NCBI GenBank assembly: GCA_964619955.1
Contig: CAZUJF010000001.1
Location: 1-64,000 of the forward strand
From: JACQFK01 sp964619955
GTDB lineage: Bacteria > Planctomycetota > MHYJ01 > JACPRB01
DNA: 64,000 nucleotides
Reading direction: 5' to 3'
Shown: positions 33,160-42,134 of the stretch, in pieces
Layout: each line of letters starts with the position of its first letter
Numbering within the stretch: the stretch's first letter is position 1
Position numbers and translations under genes: made by a program
Notes under the pieces: model-generated
Database searches by the model: none
What the model saw: only the letters and a program-made list of their open reading frames with translations
Told to the model about the DNA's origin: nothing

Positions 33160-34946
33160 GCCCGGCCGGGGCCGCCCCGGCCCACGTGCTCTCGATCAGC
33201 TGGCGCCTCATCAAGCGCGCCCGTCCGCATCTCGGCAAGATCCTGCTGACGATCGGGGTGGTGCTGACCGCCACCGGATTGAAGGCGCTGCAGGCGTACG
33301 TCGTCACGCCGGTGATCGACCGGCTCGGACGCCCGGAACTCGCGTCGTCGGGCCCGCTCTCGCTGCTGCAGCCCGCGCACTGGGACCTCCGCCTGATCGC
33401 GGTCGTCACGGTCTCCGTCTGCGGCCTCATGTTCGTTTTCGGACTGCTGCGCGACTACCTGACCAACTGGCTGACCAACCGGGTCCTGGCGGATCTTCGG
33501 AACGACCTGGCCGAGCATCTCGCGTACCTTCCGCTGCAGGATCACTACGACCGGCGCTCGGGCGACCTGATTTCGAGGACCACGAACGCCGTCGCGGTCT
33601 GCGAGTCCGCGACCAATTTCCTCTTCGACGACGCGATCGTGCACCCGCTGATGATCTCCTGGGCGCTGGCGGGGGCCTTCGCCGTGAACTGGAAGCTGGC
33701 GGCGCTGGCGCTCGCGTTCTTCCCGTTCTACGCGCTGGTGCTGGCGCGCCTGTCCCGGCGCATGCGCCGCGCGCGCAAGAAGAGCCTCGAGTCCCTGGGC
33801 GACATGACGGGCACGATGGTGCAGACCTTCGGCGGCATCAAGGTCGTCAAGTCCTTCAACATGGAAGCCCGCCAGGTCCGGGAGTTCCGCGAACACAACG
33901 AGAACTTCTTCAGCCGCTACATGACGAGCCTCTGGCGCAAGGCGGTCGGGGAGAACATCAACAACCTCTTCATGGGCCTGGCCCTGGCCGGGATCTTCGT
34001 TTTCGGCGGGGGGATGCTCACCTCGGGCGAACTCAGCCCGGGGAAACTTACCTTCCTCGTGCTCATGGTGGCGATGATCAACTCCTCGGTCCGGGAGCTG
34101 TCGAAGTCCTGGAACCGCCTCGTGGAGGCCTCCGCGGGCGCGGAACTGGTCTTCGAGGTCCTGGACCAGCCCCGGGAAAGCTCGCATGACGAGGGCATGT
34201 CCGTCGGCCGCATCGAACGGGTGGAGTTCCGGGACGTCTCGTTCTCGTTCCCGGGGACGCCCGTCCTGAAGGACCTCAACCTCTCCGTGCGTCCCGGCGA
34301 GGTCGTGGCGGTGGTCGGTCCGAGCGGGGCGGGGAAGACGACGCTGTGCGATCTCCTGTGCCGCTTCTACGATCCGCAGCAGGGGGCCGTGCGGGTCAAC
34401 GGCACGGACCTGCGGCGCGTGAAGCGCTCCTCGCTGCTCGCCCGGGTCGCCGTCGTCACGCAGGAGACCTTCCTCTTCAATGCGGGCATCGGCGAGAACA
34501 TCCGCTACGGCCGGGCGGACGCCACGCAGGCGGAGGTCGAGGCGGCCGCCCGTGCCGCGCACATCCACGCCTTCATCATGGGGCTGGAATGCAGCTACGG
34601 CACGCCGGTCGGGGAGCGCGGCGCGAAGCTGTCGGGCGGGCAGCGCCAGCGGGTCGCCATCGCGCGCGCCATCCTGCGCGACCCGGACCTGCTCATCCTC
34701 GACGAGGCCACCAGCGCGCTGGACGCCGAGAGCGAACGCGCGGTGCAGGAGGCGCTCGACGGCCTGATCCGCGCCGAACACCGGATGACGTTCATCATCG
34801 CCCACCGGCGCTCCACGATCCGCACGGCGGACCGCATCCTGGTGCTCGACGGCGGACGTCTCGTGGAGGAGGGGCGGCACCAGGAACTGCTGGCGCGCAA
34901 CGGGGTGTACGCGCACCTCTACCAGACGGAATTGATCGCCGAGTAG
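33156..34946 (+). CDS. ABC exporter, MsbA type
   Basis: This 596-residue half-transporter fuses a six-helix membrane domain with an ATPase. The ATPase shows Walker A GPSGAGKTT, the Q-loop in VVTQETFLF, signature LSGGQRQR, Walker B LLILDEATSALD and switch His in FIIAHRRST. It is closest in layout to MsbA/lipid A flippases and multidrug exporters; the substrate cannot be fixed. The GTG start overlaps the aroC stop (GTGA). The TAG stop abuts the inverted stop of the EIIA-like gene with no gap. It is 13 kb from the peptide operon, so a link as peptide exporter is not supported. Confidence 0.93.
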   Translation: MSPAGAAPAHVLSISWRLIKRARPHLGKILLTIGVVLTATGLKALQAYVVTPVIDRLGRPELASSGPLSLLQPAHWDLRLIAVVTVSVCGLMFVFGLLRDYLTNWLTNRVLADLRNDLAEHLAYLPLQDHYDRRSGDLISRTTNAVAVCESATNFLFDDAIVHPLMISWALAGAFAVNWKLAALALAFFPFYALVLARLSRRMRRARKKSLESLGDMTGTMVQTFGGIKVVKSFNMEARQVREFREHNENFFSRYMTSLWRKAVGENINNLFMGLALAGIFVFGGGMLTSGELSPGKLTFLVLMVAMINSSVRELSKSWNRLVEASAGAELVFEVLDQPRESSHDEGMSVGRIERVEFRDVSFSFPGTPVLKDLNLSVRPGEVVAVVGPSGAGKTTLCDLLCRFYDPQQGAVRVNGTDLRRVKRSSLLARVAVVTQETFLFNAGIGENIRYGRADATQAEVEAAARAAHIHAFIMGLECSYGTPVGERGAKLSGGQRQRVAIARAILRDPDLLILDEATSALDAESERAVQEALDGLIRAEHRMTFIIAHRRSTIRTADRILVLDGGRLVEEGRHQELLARNGVYAHLYQTELIAE

Positions 34947-35420
34947 CTACGCGCCTTCGCGCTGCTCCTCCTCGCGGATGATCTTGAGGACCTCCCGGGG
35001 GCTGCGCGCCCGCAGCAGGGCCTCCCGCAGCTCCTCGTACTGCAGCAGCTTCGCGATGCCCGCGAGCGTCCGGGTGTGCTCGGCCACGGCCTTGCGGGGG
35101 ATGACCAGCAGGACCAGGATCCTCGCGGGCTTTCCGTCCGCGGACTGGAAGGGGACGCCCTCCGGGGCGAGGCCCAGCACGGCGAGGGCGCCTTCGATAC
35201 CGTCCACGCTCGCGTGCGGGATGGCGATGCCGTGCTCCATGCCGGTGGAGGCGATCTTTTCCCGTGCCAGGAGCGCGTCCAGGACCGGCCCCCGCTGTTC
35301 CGGTTTGAGCCGGCCCAGGCTGAGCAGCGGGGCGAGGAGGGTTTCGATGAGCCCGCCCTTCTCGCGGCCCTGGATCCCCGTCAGGATCTGGGGTTCTCCG
35401 AGGAGTTCGGAAAGTCTCAC
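34947..35420 (-). CDS. PTS EIIA (fructose/nitrogen type) domain protein
   Basis: This 157-residue EIIA-type-2 domain matches PtsN or fructose EIIA. The phosphorylated His lies in HGIAIPHASVDG. It also has LLAREKIASTGMEHG and the C-terminal LLQYEELREALL. No EIIB, EIIC or HPr gene is adjacent, so a regulatory rather than a transport role is likely. The ATG overlaps the valS stop (ATGA), coupling it to valyl-tRNA synthetase. Its stop meets the ABC exporter stop in the palindrome TAGCTA. Confidence 0.9.
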   Translation of the reverse strand: MRLSELLGEPQILTGIQGREKGGLIETLLAPLLSLGRLKPEQRGPVLDALLAREKIASTGMEHGIAIPHASVDGIEGALAVLGLAPEGVPFQSADGKPARILVLLVIPRKAVAEHTRTLAGIAKLLQYEELREALLRARSPREVLKIIREEEQREGA

Positions 35421-38047
35421 GCCTCGAGCTCCTTCAGATGGGCTTCAAGCTCGAGGGTCTTTGCCTTCAAGTCGGCGAGTTTGCCCTCGATCTCCGCCGC
35501 GAGCGCAGGCTTGCGCTTCCGGAACTCGTCGTTCGCGAGCTGCTTCGCGGCCTGCTCGGCCTGGCCGCGCGTCTTGTCGAGTTCTTTGCGGGTGCGCTCA
35601 AGCTCGGCTTTCGTGTCGATCTTGCCCTCGAGCGGGATGTAGACGGTGAACGCGGGGGTCACCACGGCGGCGGCGAATCTGGGCTTGGCCAGGTCCATGC
35701 CGATCGTGCAGACGTCGACGTTGGCCTGGTCCTTGACGATCTCCAGGCCGGCCCGGAGCAGGGCGGCCGTCGCCTCATCCTTCGCGGAGAGCAGGGCGCC
35801 GAGCGCCACCTTGGGGGCCAGTCCGTTGCGGTTCCGGACCTCGCGGACGGCCCGGACCGCCTCGAAGACGAGCTCCATGCGGCGCTCGAGGTCGGGGTTC
35901 AGCAGCGTGTGGTCGGGGTCGGGGGCGCCGACGGTCATGAGCAGCTGCTTGCGCCCCAGCTTCTGCCAGATCTCCTCCGTCACGAAGGGGGCGAAGGGGT
36001 GCAGCAGGCGGAGGGTGCGGTCGAGGACGAAGTGCAGCGTCTGCCGCACCACGAGTTCGTCCGCACGCCGCTTCGAGAGCTCGATGTACCAGTCGCAGAA
36101 GTCGTCCCAGACGAACTTGTAGAGCTGCTGGGCGGCCTCGCCGAACTCGTAGCGGTCGAGCGCGTCGGTCACTTTCCCCACGGTGGTGGAGAGGCGGCTG
36201 AGGATCCAGCGGTCCTCCTCGGCGGCGCCCTCGAGCGGGGCCTTCGCGGGCGCGTCGCCGATCTTCGAGGCGGCGTAGCGCGAGGCGTTCCAGACCTTGG
36301 TGATGAAGTTGCGGCACATCTCCACCCGCTGCTTCGCGGAGTTCTTCCCGAAGCGGAGGTCCTGCGTGCCCGTCGTGAGCCACGCCAGCGCGAAGCGGAG
36401 CGCGTCGGCCCCGTAGGCGTCGATGAGCTCCAGCGGGTCGACGCCGGTGCCCTTGGACTTCGACATCCGCTTGCCTTCGTCGTCCATGATCGTGGCGTTG
36501 ATGACGACGTCCGTGAAGGGCTTTTCCTTGAGGAACTCGCAGCCGGACATGATCATCCGGGCGACCCAGAGGTTGATGATGTCGCGGCCGGTGACGAGGA
36601 CCTGCGTCGGATAGAACTTCTCGAGCTCCGGGGTCTCCTCGGGCCAGCCCAGCGTGGCGAAGGGCCAGAGGGCGCTGGAGAACCAGGTGTCGAGCACGTC
36701 CTCGTCCTGGCGCAGATCCTTCGATTTGCATTCCGGACAGGCGTGTACGTCCTCGACGGCGGCGATCGCGTGTTTGTTGGGGCAGTACCAGACGGGGATG
36801 CGGTGGCCCCACCAGATCTGGCGCGAGATGCACCAGTCGCGGATGTTCTCCATCCAGTCGAGGTAGACCTTGGCCCAGCGCTCGGGGTGGAAGCGGACTT
36901 CGCCTTTCTGGACGGCCTCGATGGCCGGCGCGGCGAGAGGTTTCATGGAGCAGAACCACTGCTCGGAGAGGTAGGGCTCGACGACGGTGTCGCAGCGGTA
37001 GCAGGTCCCCGCGGGCGTCGCGTGCTCCTCGGTCTTCTCGAGCAGGCCCTGGGCTTCGAGATCGGCGACGATGCGCTTGCGCGCTTCATAGCGGTCGAGG
37101 CCCTGGTAGGGGCCGCCGTGCTCGTTGACGACGGCTTTTTCGTCCATGACGATGATGGACGGCAGCTTGTGCCGCTTGCCGCATTCGAAGTCGTTGGGGT
37201 CGTGCGCCGGGGTCACCTTCACCACGCCGCTGCCGAACTTGGGATCGACGAGGACGTCGTCCCCGATGACGGGGATCTCCCGGTTCAGCAGGGGGAGGGT
37301 GACGGATTTCCCGACGAGGTCCTTGTAGCGGGGGTCCTCGGGATGGACGGCGACGGCGCTGTCCCCGAGCATGGTTTCAGGCCGCGTGGTGGCCACGGTG
37401 AGGAAGCGGCCGGGCGCGCCCTTCACGGGGTAGCGGATGTGCCAGAGTTTGCCGGGCGGCGGCTCCTCGGGGGTGTTGACCTCGAGGTCGGAGAGGGCGG
37501 TCTGGCACTTGGGGCACCAGTTGACGATGCGTTTGCCCCGGTAGATGAGGCCCTTCTTGAAGAGGGACACGAAGACGTGGCGGACGGCGAGGCTGTAGCC
37601 CTCGTCCATGGTGAAGCGGGTGCGGGACCAGTCGCAGCTGCTGCCGAGGCGGCGGAGCTGGTAGAGGATGGTGTTGCCGTACTGCTCCTTCCATTTCCAG
37701 ACGCGTTCGAGGAAGGCGGGGCGGCCGATGTCCCAGCGGGTCTTGTTTTCGGCTTTGCGGAGGTCCTTCTCGACGACCGCCTGGGTGGCGATGCCCGCGT
37801 GGTCGGTGCCCGGGAGGTAGAGGACCTCGTAGCCCTCCATGCGTTTGGCGCGGGCGAGGATGTCCTGGAGGGTGCTGTTGAGGGCGTGGCCGATGTGAAG
37901 CGAGCCCGTCACGTTGGGCGGGGGGATGACCATGGTGAAGGGTTCGCGGGCGGAGTCGGGATCGGGGCTGAAGCAACCCTGCGCTTCCCAGAGGGCGTAG
38001 AGGCGGGCCTCGGCTTCCTTCGGTTCGAATCGGGTGGCGAAGTCCAT
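35417..38047 (-). CDS. valS: Valyl-tRNA synthetase
   Basis: ValS charges tRNA-Val and edits threonine errors. The 876-residue class I synthetase has HIGHALN at about residue 51, a long CP1 editing domain (GRFLTVATTRPETMLGD), the KMSKSKGTG loop, an anticodon-binding helical domain, and the C-terminal coiled coil (ELERTRKELDKTRGQAEQ) specific for ValS. It is transcribed from TTGACT-16-TATAAT at 38121-38094 with a leader of about 40 bases; no T-box structure is seen. Confidence 0.98.
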   Translation of the reverse strand: MDFATRFEPKEAEARLYALWEAQGCFSPDPDSAREPFTMVIPPPNVTGSLHIGHALNSTLQDILARAKRMEGYEVLYLPGTDHAGIATQAVVEKDLRKAENKTRWDIGRPAFLERVWKWKEQYGNTILYQLRRLGSSCDWSRTRFTMDEGYSLAVRHVFVSLFKKGLIYRGKRIVNWCPKCQTALSDLEVNTPEEPPPGKLWHIRYPVKGAPGRFLTVATTRPETMLGDSAVAVHPEDPRYKDLVGKSVTLPLLNREIPVIGDDVLVDPKFGSGVVKVTPAHDPNDFECGKRHKLPSIIVMDEKAVVNEHGGPYQGLDRYEARKRIVADLEAQGLLEKTEEHATPAGTCYRCDTVVEPYLSEQWFCSMKPLAAPAIEAVQKGEVRFHPERWAKVYLDWMENIRDWCISRQIWWGHRIPVWYCPNKHAIAAVEDVHACPECKSKDLRQDEDVLDTWFSSALWPFATLGWPEETPELEKFYPTQVLVTGRDIINLWVARMIMSGCEFLKEKPFTDVVINATIMDDEGKRMSKSKGTGVDPLELIDAYGADALRFALAWLTTGTQDLRFGKNSAKQRVEMCRNFITKVWNASRYAASKIGDAPAKAPLEGAAEEDRWILSRLSTTVGKVTDALDRYEFGEAAQQLYKFVWDDFCDWYIELSKRRADELVVRQTLHFVLDRTLRLLHPFAPFVTEEIWQKLGRKQLLMTVGAPDPDHTLLNPDLERRMELVFEAVRAVREVRNRNGLAPKVALGALLSAKDEATAALLRAGLEIVKDQANVDVCTIGMDLAKPRFAAAVVTPAFTVYIPLEGKIDTKAELERTRKELDKTRGQAEQAAKQLANDEFRKRKPALAAEIEGKLADLKAKTLELEAHLKELEA

Positions 38048-38093
38048 GAACGATAAGGCCTTAGGCTAGTTTTGTGAAACCGATGAAGGCGCC

Positions 38094-38121
38094 ATTATAG
38101 GGAGGGGGCGGGGAAAGTCAA
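38094..38121 (-). promoter_or_regulatory. valS promoter
   Basis: TTGACT (38121-38116), 16 bases, TATAAT (38099-38094) on the minus strand. The leader is about 40 bases. Confidence 0.7.
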
Positions 38122-38158
38122 CGGAGGGGGCAGTCGTGGATTTGCGTGGATCGTAGCA

Positions 38159-38205
38159 GGTAGCTTGTAGCTGGTAGCCGGGCCGCCTACCAGCTACGAG
38201 CTACC
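38159..38205. repeat. 19-base inverted repeat, TAGCT-rich
   Basis: GGTAGCTTGTAGCTGGTAG (38159-38177) and CTACCAGCTACGAGCTACC (38187-38205) pair at 18 of 19 positions with a 9-base loop. It sits between the valS promoter and the end of the RCC1 gene. It has no T tract; a REP-like element or RCC1 transcript end. Confidence 0.65.
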
Positions 38206-38227
38206 GATTCCGCCCCCTCCGAAGGGT

Positions 38228-41200
38228 CTATTCCAGGATGAAGGTGTAATCGCCGCGGGCGTAGACGTCCCGTCCGTGGGTGATACCCGTCACGAAGACG
38301 CCGGTGGTGCTGTCGGTCGTCGTCCCGTCGCCGAGCTGGCCGTTGGAGTTGTTGCCGAAGGCGACCGCGCGGCCGTCGGAGAGGAGGACGACGGTGTGGC
38401 TCTCGCCTGCCGCCACTTTGACCGCCTTCACGTTGGCCCCGATCAGCGCCAGCGGAACCAGGGTGGGCAAAGCCTTGGAAAGCGTGTCGCCGACGCCCAG
38501 CTGGCCGCGGGAATTCGCGCCCCACGCGTAGAGGCTGCCGTCCTGGAGGATGGCGAAGGAGTTGTCCTTGCCCGCGCCGATGCTCCGGACTCCCACGCCC
38601 GCGAGCGCGCCGCCCACCACCGTGGGAGTGGCGGGACTGGTGCCGCCCCACGTGAATACCTGACCGGAAGCCGTGAGCGCCATGGTGTGGCTCGTTCCCG
38701 TGGCCAGGGCGATGACCGGCGAGGGATACGCCCCTTGTAAGGTGATCGCCAGGACGGGGGAGGGTACGGCTCCCAAGCCGAGTTGATTGGTCGTGTGGTC
38801 CCCCGCGCCGGACACGGAACCCCCGGCACTGATGAACAAGGAGTGGCCCCTGAACGTGTCCGTGGGGCTCTCGTAATAACCGGCGACCAGGGCGCGCACG
38901 GCACTTGCGGTCGCGGTGGAGACGGACGGAATCTCGATGTCGTCGCCGTCCGTGCCGGCCAGCGACTCGCCGTAGGCGTTGCCGCCCCAGGCTACGATGG
39001 TGTTGGAGGAAGATCCTGCCGGCTGGTAGGAGGCCAATGAGTGGGTCGCTCCCGCCGCCAGGGTGAGCGGGCGGTTGGGAAGAGGGACGCTGACGGGGGA
39101 GAAGCGTCGGGTCGTCGTCCCGTCGCCCACCTGGTAGCGGTTGTTGGTTCCCCACGCCTTCACGTTGCCGGCCCCGTCGGCGGCCAGGGCATGCTCGAGG
39201 CCCGCACCCACCAGGTGGATCCGGCTGAGGTTCTTCACGGCCACCGGCTCCGGACGGAACCAGAAGTAGCCGTGGCCGAGCTGTGCGAAGACGTTGCCGC
39301 CCCAGGTGCGGAGCGAGCCGTCGCTCAGGACGGCCACGGACTGGAACGTGCCGGCGTCGATGGCCACGACGTTGCTGAGGAGGGGCACCTGCTGGGGAAG
39401 GAGGCTGTCGGTCGTGCTTCCGTCGCCCAGGGACCCGAGCACGTTGCCGCCCCAGGCCCAGACCCGGCCGTCGGAGGTCAGCGCGAGGCTGTGTTCGCCC
39501 CCGGCGGAAACGGCGATGACGTCCTCAAGATTCTTCACCCGGACCGGGATGGAGCGCGTGGTTTTCGTGCCGTCGCCGAGCTGGCCGCGGCTGTTGCTGC
39601 CCCATGCCCTGACGGTTCCGTCCGCCAGGAGCGCCAGACTGTGGCCCACGGTGTCCGACGATATGGCCGAAGGCGAGGGATAGATCGGGAGGTCGAAGGC
39701 ATCGCCTCCGGCGGCCACGGCCACGGCATTGGTCAGGCCCTGCACGAGCACCGGGGAGTTGCGGTCGACATTCGTCCCGTCACCCAGCTGATAACTGAAG
39801 TTCTCCCCCCAAGCCAGCACCTGGCCGTTCTGGAGCAGCGCCAGCGTGTGCCAGAAGCCGGAGGAAACGGCGCGACAGCCGACCACCCCGGGAACAGGCC
39901 CGGGCGTGTTGCGGGACCCCACCACCAGGGGATCTCCCAGCTGGCCGCTGATGTTGCTGCCCCAGCTTCTCAGGGTTCCGTCGGAAAGGACCGCGAAGGA
40001 AGCGTAGATCCCGGACTCGACGGCGATGACGCCGGACCCGATCCCGAGACCGGTCACCGGGACCGGGATGTTGGTGGTCACGCTGCCGCCGTTTCCAAGG
40101 ACGCCTCCGAACCCCAGGCCCCAGGCATACACGGAGCCGTCGCCGGCCAGGGCCAGGCAGCTGGCCAAGCCTCCGCTCACCTGGGTGATGCCGCTCAGGT
40201 CGGAGACGTTGAGCGTGTCCTTGACGAAGACCGCGCGGGCGGCGGAGTTGTTCGTGCCGTTCCCCAGGGCCGCCGTGACGGTGCTGTCGAGGCGGCCGGC
40301 GCCCACGACCTGGACGCGGCCGTCGGAGCGCACGCCCAGCGTCATCATGGAACCGGCGTTGGCGGACACGCAGCCCGAGAAATCCAGGGCGGGGGTCGCC
40401 AGCATCGCGAACGGAGTGCTTCCGTCGCCGAGCTGTCCCAGCGTCGCGTCGCCCCAGCCGAGCGCGGATTTGTCCGCCGTGAGGGCGATCGAGCGGTATC
40501 CCGAGGCCACGACGCGTTCGACGGAGGACAGGCCGGTGACGACGACGGGGGAGGTGCGCTTGAGCAGGGAGCCGTCGCCCACGCTGCCGTAGGCCCCGCC
40601 GGCGTCGTTGTCGCCCGCGGCGAGCACCGTGCCGTCCGTCTTGACGAAGATGCTGTGACGGGCCCCTGCGGCGATGGAGCGGATCTCCGTGAGGTTCGGG
40701 ACCGAGGTGAGGAAGAGGGACGGCGTGGTGTTGCCCCGGCCGTACTGACCGCCGTCGTTGTTGCCGCAGGCCCGGATAGGAACGGTGCTGTCGATAAGGA
40801 TGATCGTGTGGGCCGCTCCGAGGGCGGCCTGCTTGACGCCTCCGATGGGTGCGTACGGGACGTTCACGTCGGCCGTCGCGCCGTTGCTGATCTGGCCGTC
40901 TCCGTTCTCACCCCAGAGATAGAGGGTTTCGGCGCCGGTGATCGCCGCCGAATGGTTGTCCCCGCAGGTGATGGACCGGACAGCCACCGATCCGAAACTG
41001 GCGGCCGGGATCTGGGCGGGGACGGCGTTGCTCGCAAAGGCGCCCAGCCCAAGCTGCCCGCTGCTGCCCTCGCCCCAGGCCCAGACCGTGCCGTCGCCCT
41101 TCAAGGCCATGGAGTGGAAGCGGCCCGAAGCGAGCGAGGTCACATTCAGGAACCCCGCGATCTGGGTGGGCTGCGTGGCCTGGGTCGTCCCCCCCAAACC

Positions 41201-41974
41201 CATCGCATTGTTCGCCCCCGAGACGGCGCTGCCCCAGGCCCAGACCGTGCCGTCGGCCCTGAGGGCCAGGGAGTGCTGCTCGCCCGCCGCGATGTCGATG
41301 ATGTTCGCCAGCGCCACGCCCGCGATCCTCACCTGCACCGGCGTCTGGCTGCCCGCGATGGGCGCGTTGTCCGAGAGCTGGTAGGATTCGTTCGCGCCCC
41401 AGGCCCAGACCGTGCCGTCGGCGAGCAGGGCCAGCGAGTGCCGGGCGCTGACCGCCACATCCTTCACGCCGGGCAGGCCCGGGATGTTCACCGCGGTCGC
41501 GCGGTTGGAGATCGAGCCGTCGCCGACCTGGCCGCTCGTATTGTCCCCCCAGGCGCGGAGGGTGTCCGGACGCAGGACCACGTCGATCAGCGTGGAGGCG
41601 GCGTTGCCCGCCGCATCCCGCGCCGTGAGGGTGATCCGGTTGGGGCCGGGGCTGAGATGGGCGCTCGCCGTCCAGGTCGTCGTGCCGTCCGCGGCGCCGC
41701 TGACGGAATTGAAGGCGTTCGACCAGCTGACCGAAACCACGCCCGTGTCGTCGGCGGCCGTGCCCGCCAGGATGACGGGAGTCTGGGTGGTCACGAAGGT
41801 CAGCGCCGTGCTCGGCGCGGTGATGGCGATGGTGGGGACGGTGATGTCCGTCGAGCCGGTCGAACCGGCGGGCGCAGATCCGGAACTCCCCGAATCCCCG
41901 CAGGCCGGCATGAGCACGGCCGCCGTGAGCAGGAGGAGGGTCGGACGAGCCTTGGCACCGAGTCGATGCTTCAT
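38228..41974 (-). CDS. Giant RCC1-repeat lipoprotein
   Basis: This is a 1248-residue exported protein. The signal peptide ends in the lipobox LMPAC, followed by a Gly/Ser linker. Next comes an Ig-like domain (VPTIAITAPSTALTF to VVLRPDT), then about twenty RCC1-type repeats (typical units HSLALLADGTVWAWG and YQLGDGT) enough for two or three seven-bladed propellers. No enzymatic motif is seen. The ATG at 41974 was preferred to the GTG at 41986 for a compact n-region; TACTGT ends 10 bases before it. It is divergent from another secreted propeller gene. A surface role is likely. Confidence 0.85.
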   Translation of the reverse strand: MKHRLGAKARPTLLLLTAAVLMPACGDSGSSGSAPAGSTGSTDITVPTIAITAPSTALTFVTTQTPVILAGTAADDTGVVSVSWSNAFNSVSGAADGTTTWTASAHLSPGPNRITLTARDAAGNAASTLIDVVLRPDTLRAWGDNTSGQVGDGSISNRATAVNIPGLPGVKDVAVSARHSLALLADGTVWAWGANESYQLSDNAPIAGSQTPVQVRIAGVALANIIDIAAGEQHSLALRADGTVWAWGSAVSGANNAMGLGGTTQATQPTQIAGFLNVTSLASGRFHSMALKGDGTVWAWGEGSSGQLGLGAFASNAVPAQIPAASFGSVAVRSITCGDNHSAAITGAETLYLWGENGDGQISNGATADVNVPYAPIGGVKQAALGAAHTIILIDSTVPIRACGNNDGGQYGRGNTTPSLFLTSVPNLTEIRSIAAGARHSIFVKTDGTVLAAGDNDAGGAYGSVGDGSLLKRTSPVVVTGLSSVERVVASGYRSIALTADKSALGWGDATLGQLGDGSTPFAMLATPALDFSGCVSANAGSMMTLGVRSDGRVQVVGAGRLDSTVTAALGNGTNNSAARAVFVKDTLNVSDLSGITQVSGGLASCLALAGDGSVYAWGLGFGGVLGNGGSVTTNIPVPVTGLGIGSGVIAVESGIYASFAVLSDGTLRSWGSNISGQLGDPLVVGSRNTPGPVPGVVGCRAVSSGFWHTLALLQNGQVLAWGENFSYQLGDGTNVDRNSPVLVQGLTNAVAVAAGGDAFDLPIYPSPSAISSDTVGHSLALLADGTVRAWGSNSRGQLGDGTKTTRSIPVRVKNLEDVIAVSAGGEHSLALTSDGRVWAWGGNVLGSLGDGSTTDSLLPQQVPLLSNVVAIDAGTFQSVAVLSDGSLRTWGGNVFAQLGHGYFWFRPEPVAVKNLSRIHLVGAGLEHALAADGAGNVKAWGTNNRYQVGDGTTTRRFSPVSVPLPNRPLTLAAGATHSLASYQPAGSSSNTIVAWGGNAYGESLAGTDGDDIEIPSVSTATASAVRALVAGYYESPTDTFRGHSLFISAGGSVSGAGDHTTNQLGLGAVPSPVLAITLQGAYPSPVIALATGTSHTMALTASGQVFTWGGTSPATPTVVGGALAGVGVRSIGAGKDNSFAILQDGSLYAWGANSRGQLGVGDTLSKALPTLVPLALIGANVKAVKVAAGESHTVVLLSDGRAVAFGNNSNGQLGDGTTTDSTTGVFVTGITHGRDVYARGDYTFILE

Positions 41975-42095
41975 GAGTCCCCGCACAGTAATTTCGAATG
42001 GATTTGAAGCGGCATTTCATCATGGGTCGGGGGAGGCTGTCAAAAGGTTTTGCTCCCCCCGCCGTGCGGAGCCGGGCGTGCCGGTTCGAGAATGC

Positions 42096-42124
42096 TTTAC
42101 TCGCGGAAATTCAGTTCGTATGCT
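42096..42124 (+). promoter_or_regulatory. Promoter of the TolB-like lipoprotein gene
   Basis: TTTACT (42096-42101), 17 bases, TATGCT (42119-42124), 10 bases before the ATG at 42135. Confidence 0.5.
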
Positions 42125-42134
42125 GTCCCGCGTG

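Noticed and set aside
33156..34946. ABC exporter as transporter of the RiPP product
   Set aside because: It is 13 kb away, coupled to aroC, has no peptidase C39 domain and looks like an MsbA-type protein.
35438..38056. 872-codon plus-strand frame opposite valS
   Set aside because: Antisense shadow; valS has all synthetase motifs and its own promoter.
38048..38100. T-box leader for valS
   Set aside because: The leader is only about 40 bases with no specifier loop or T-box sequence.
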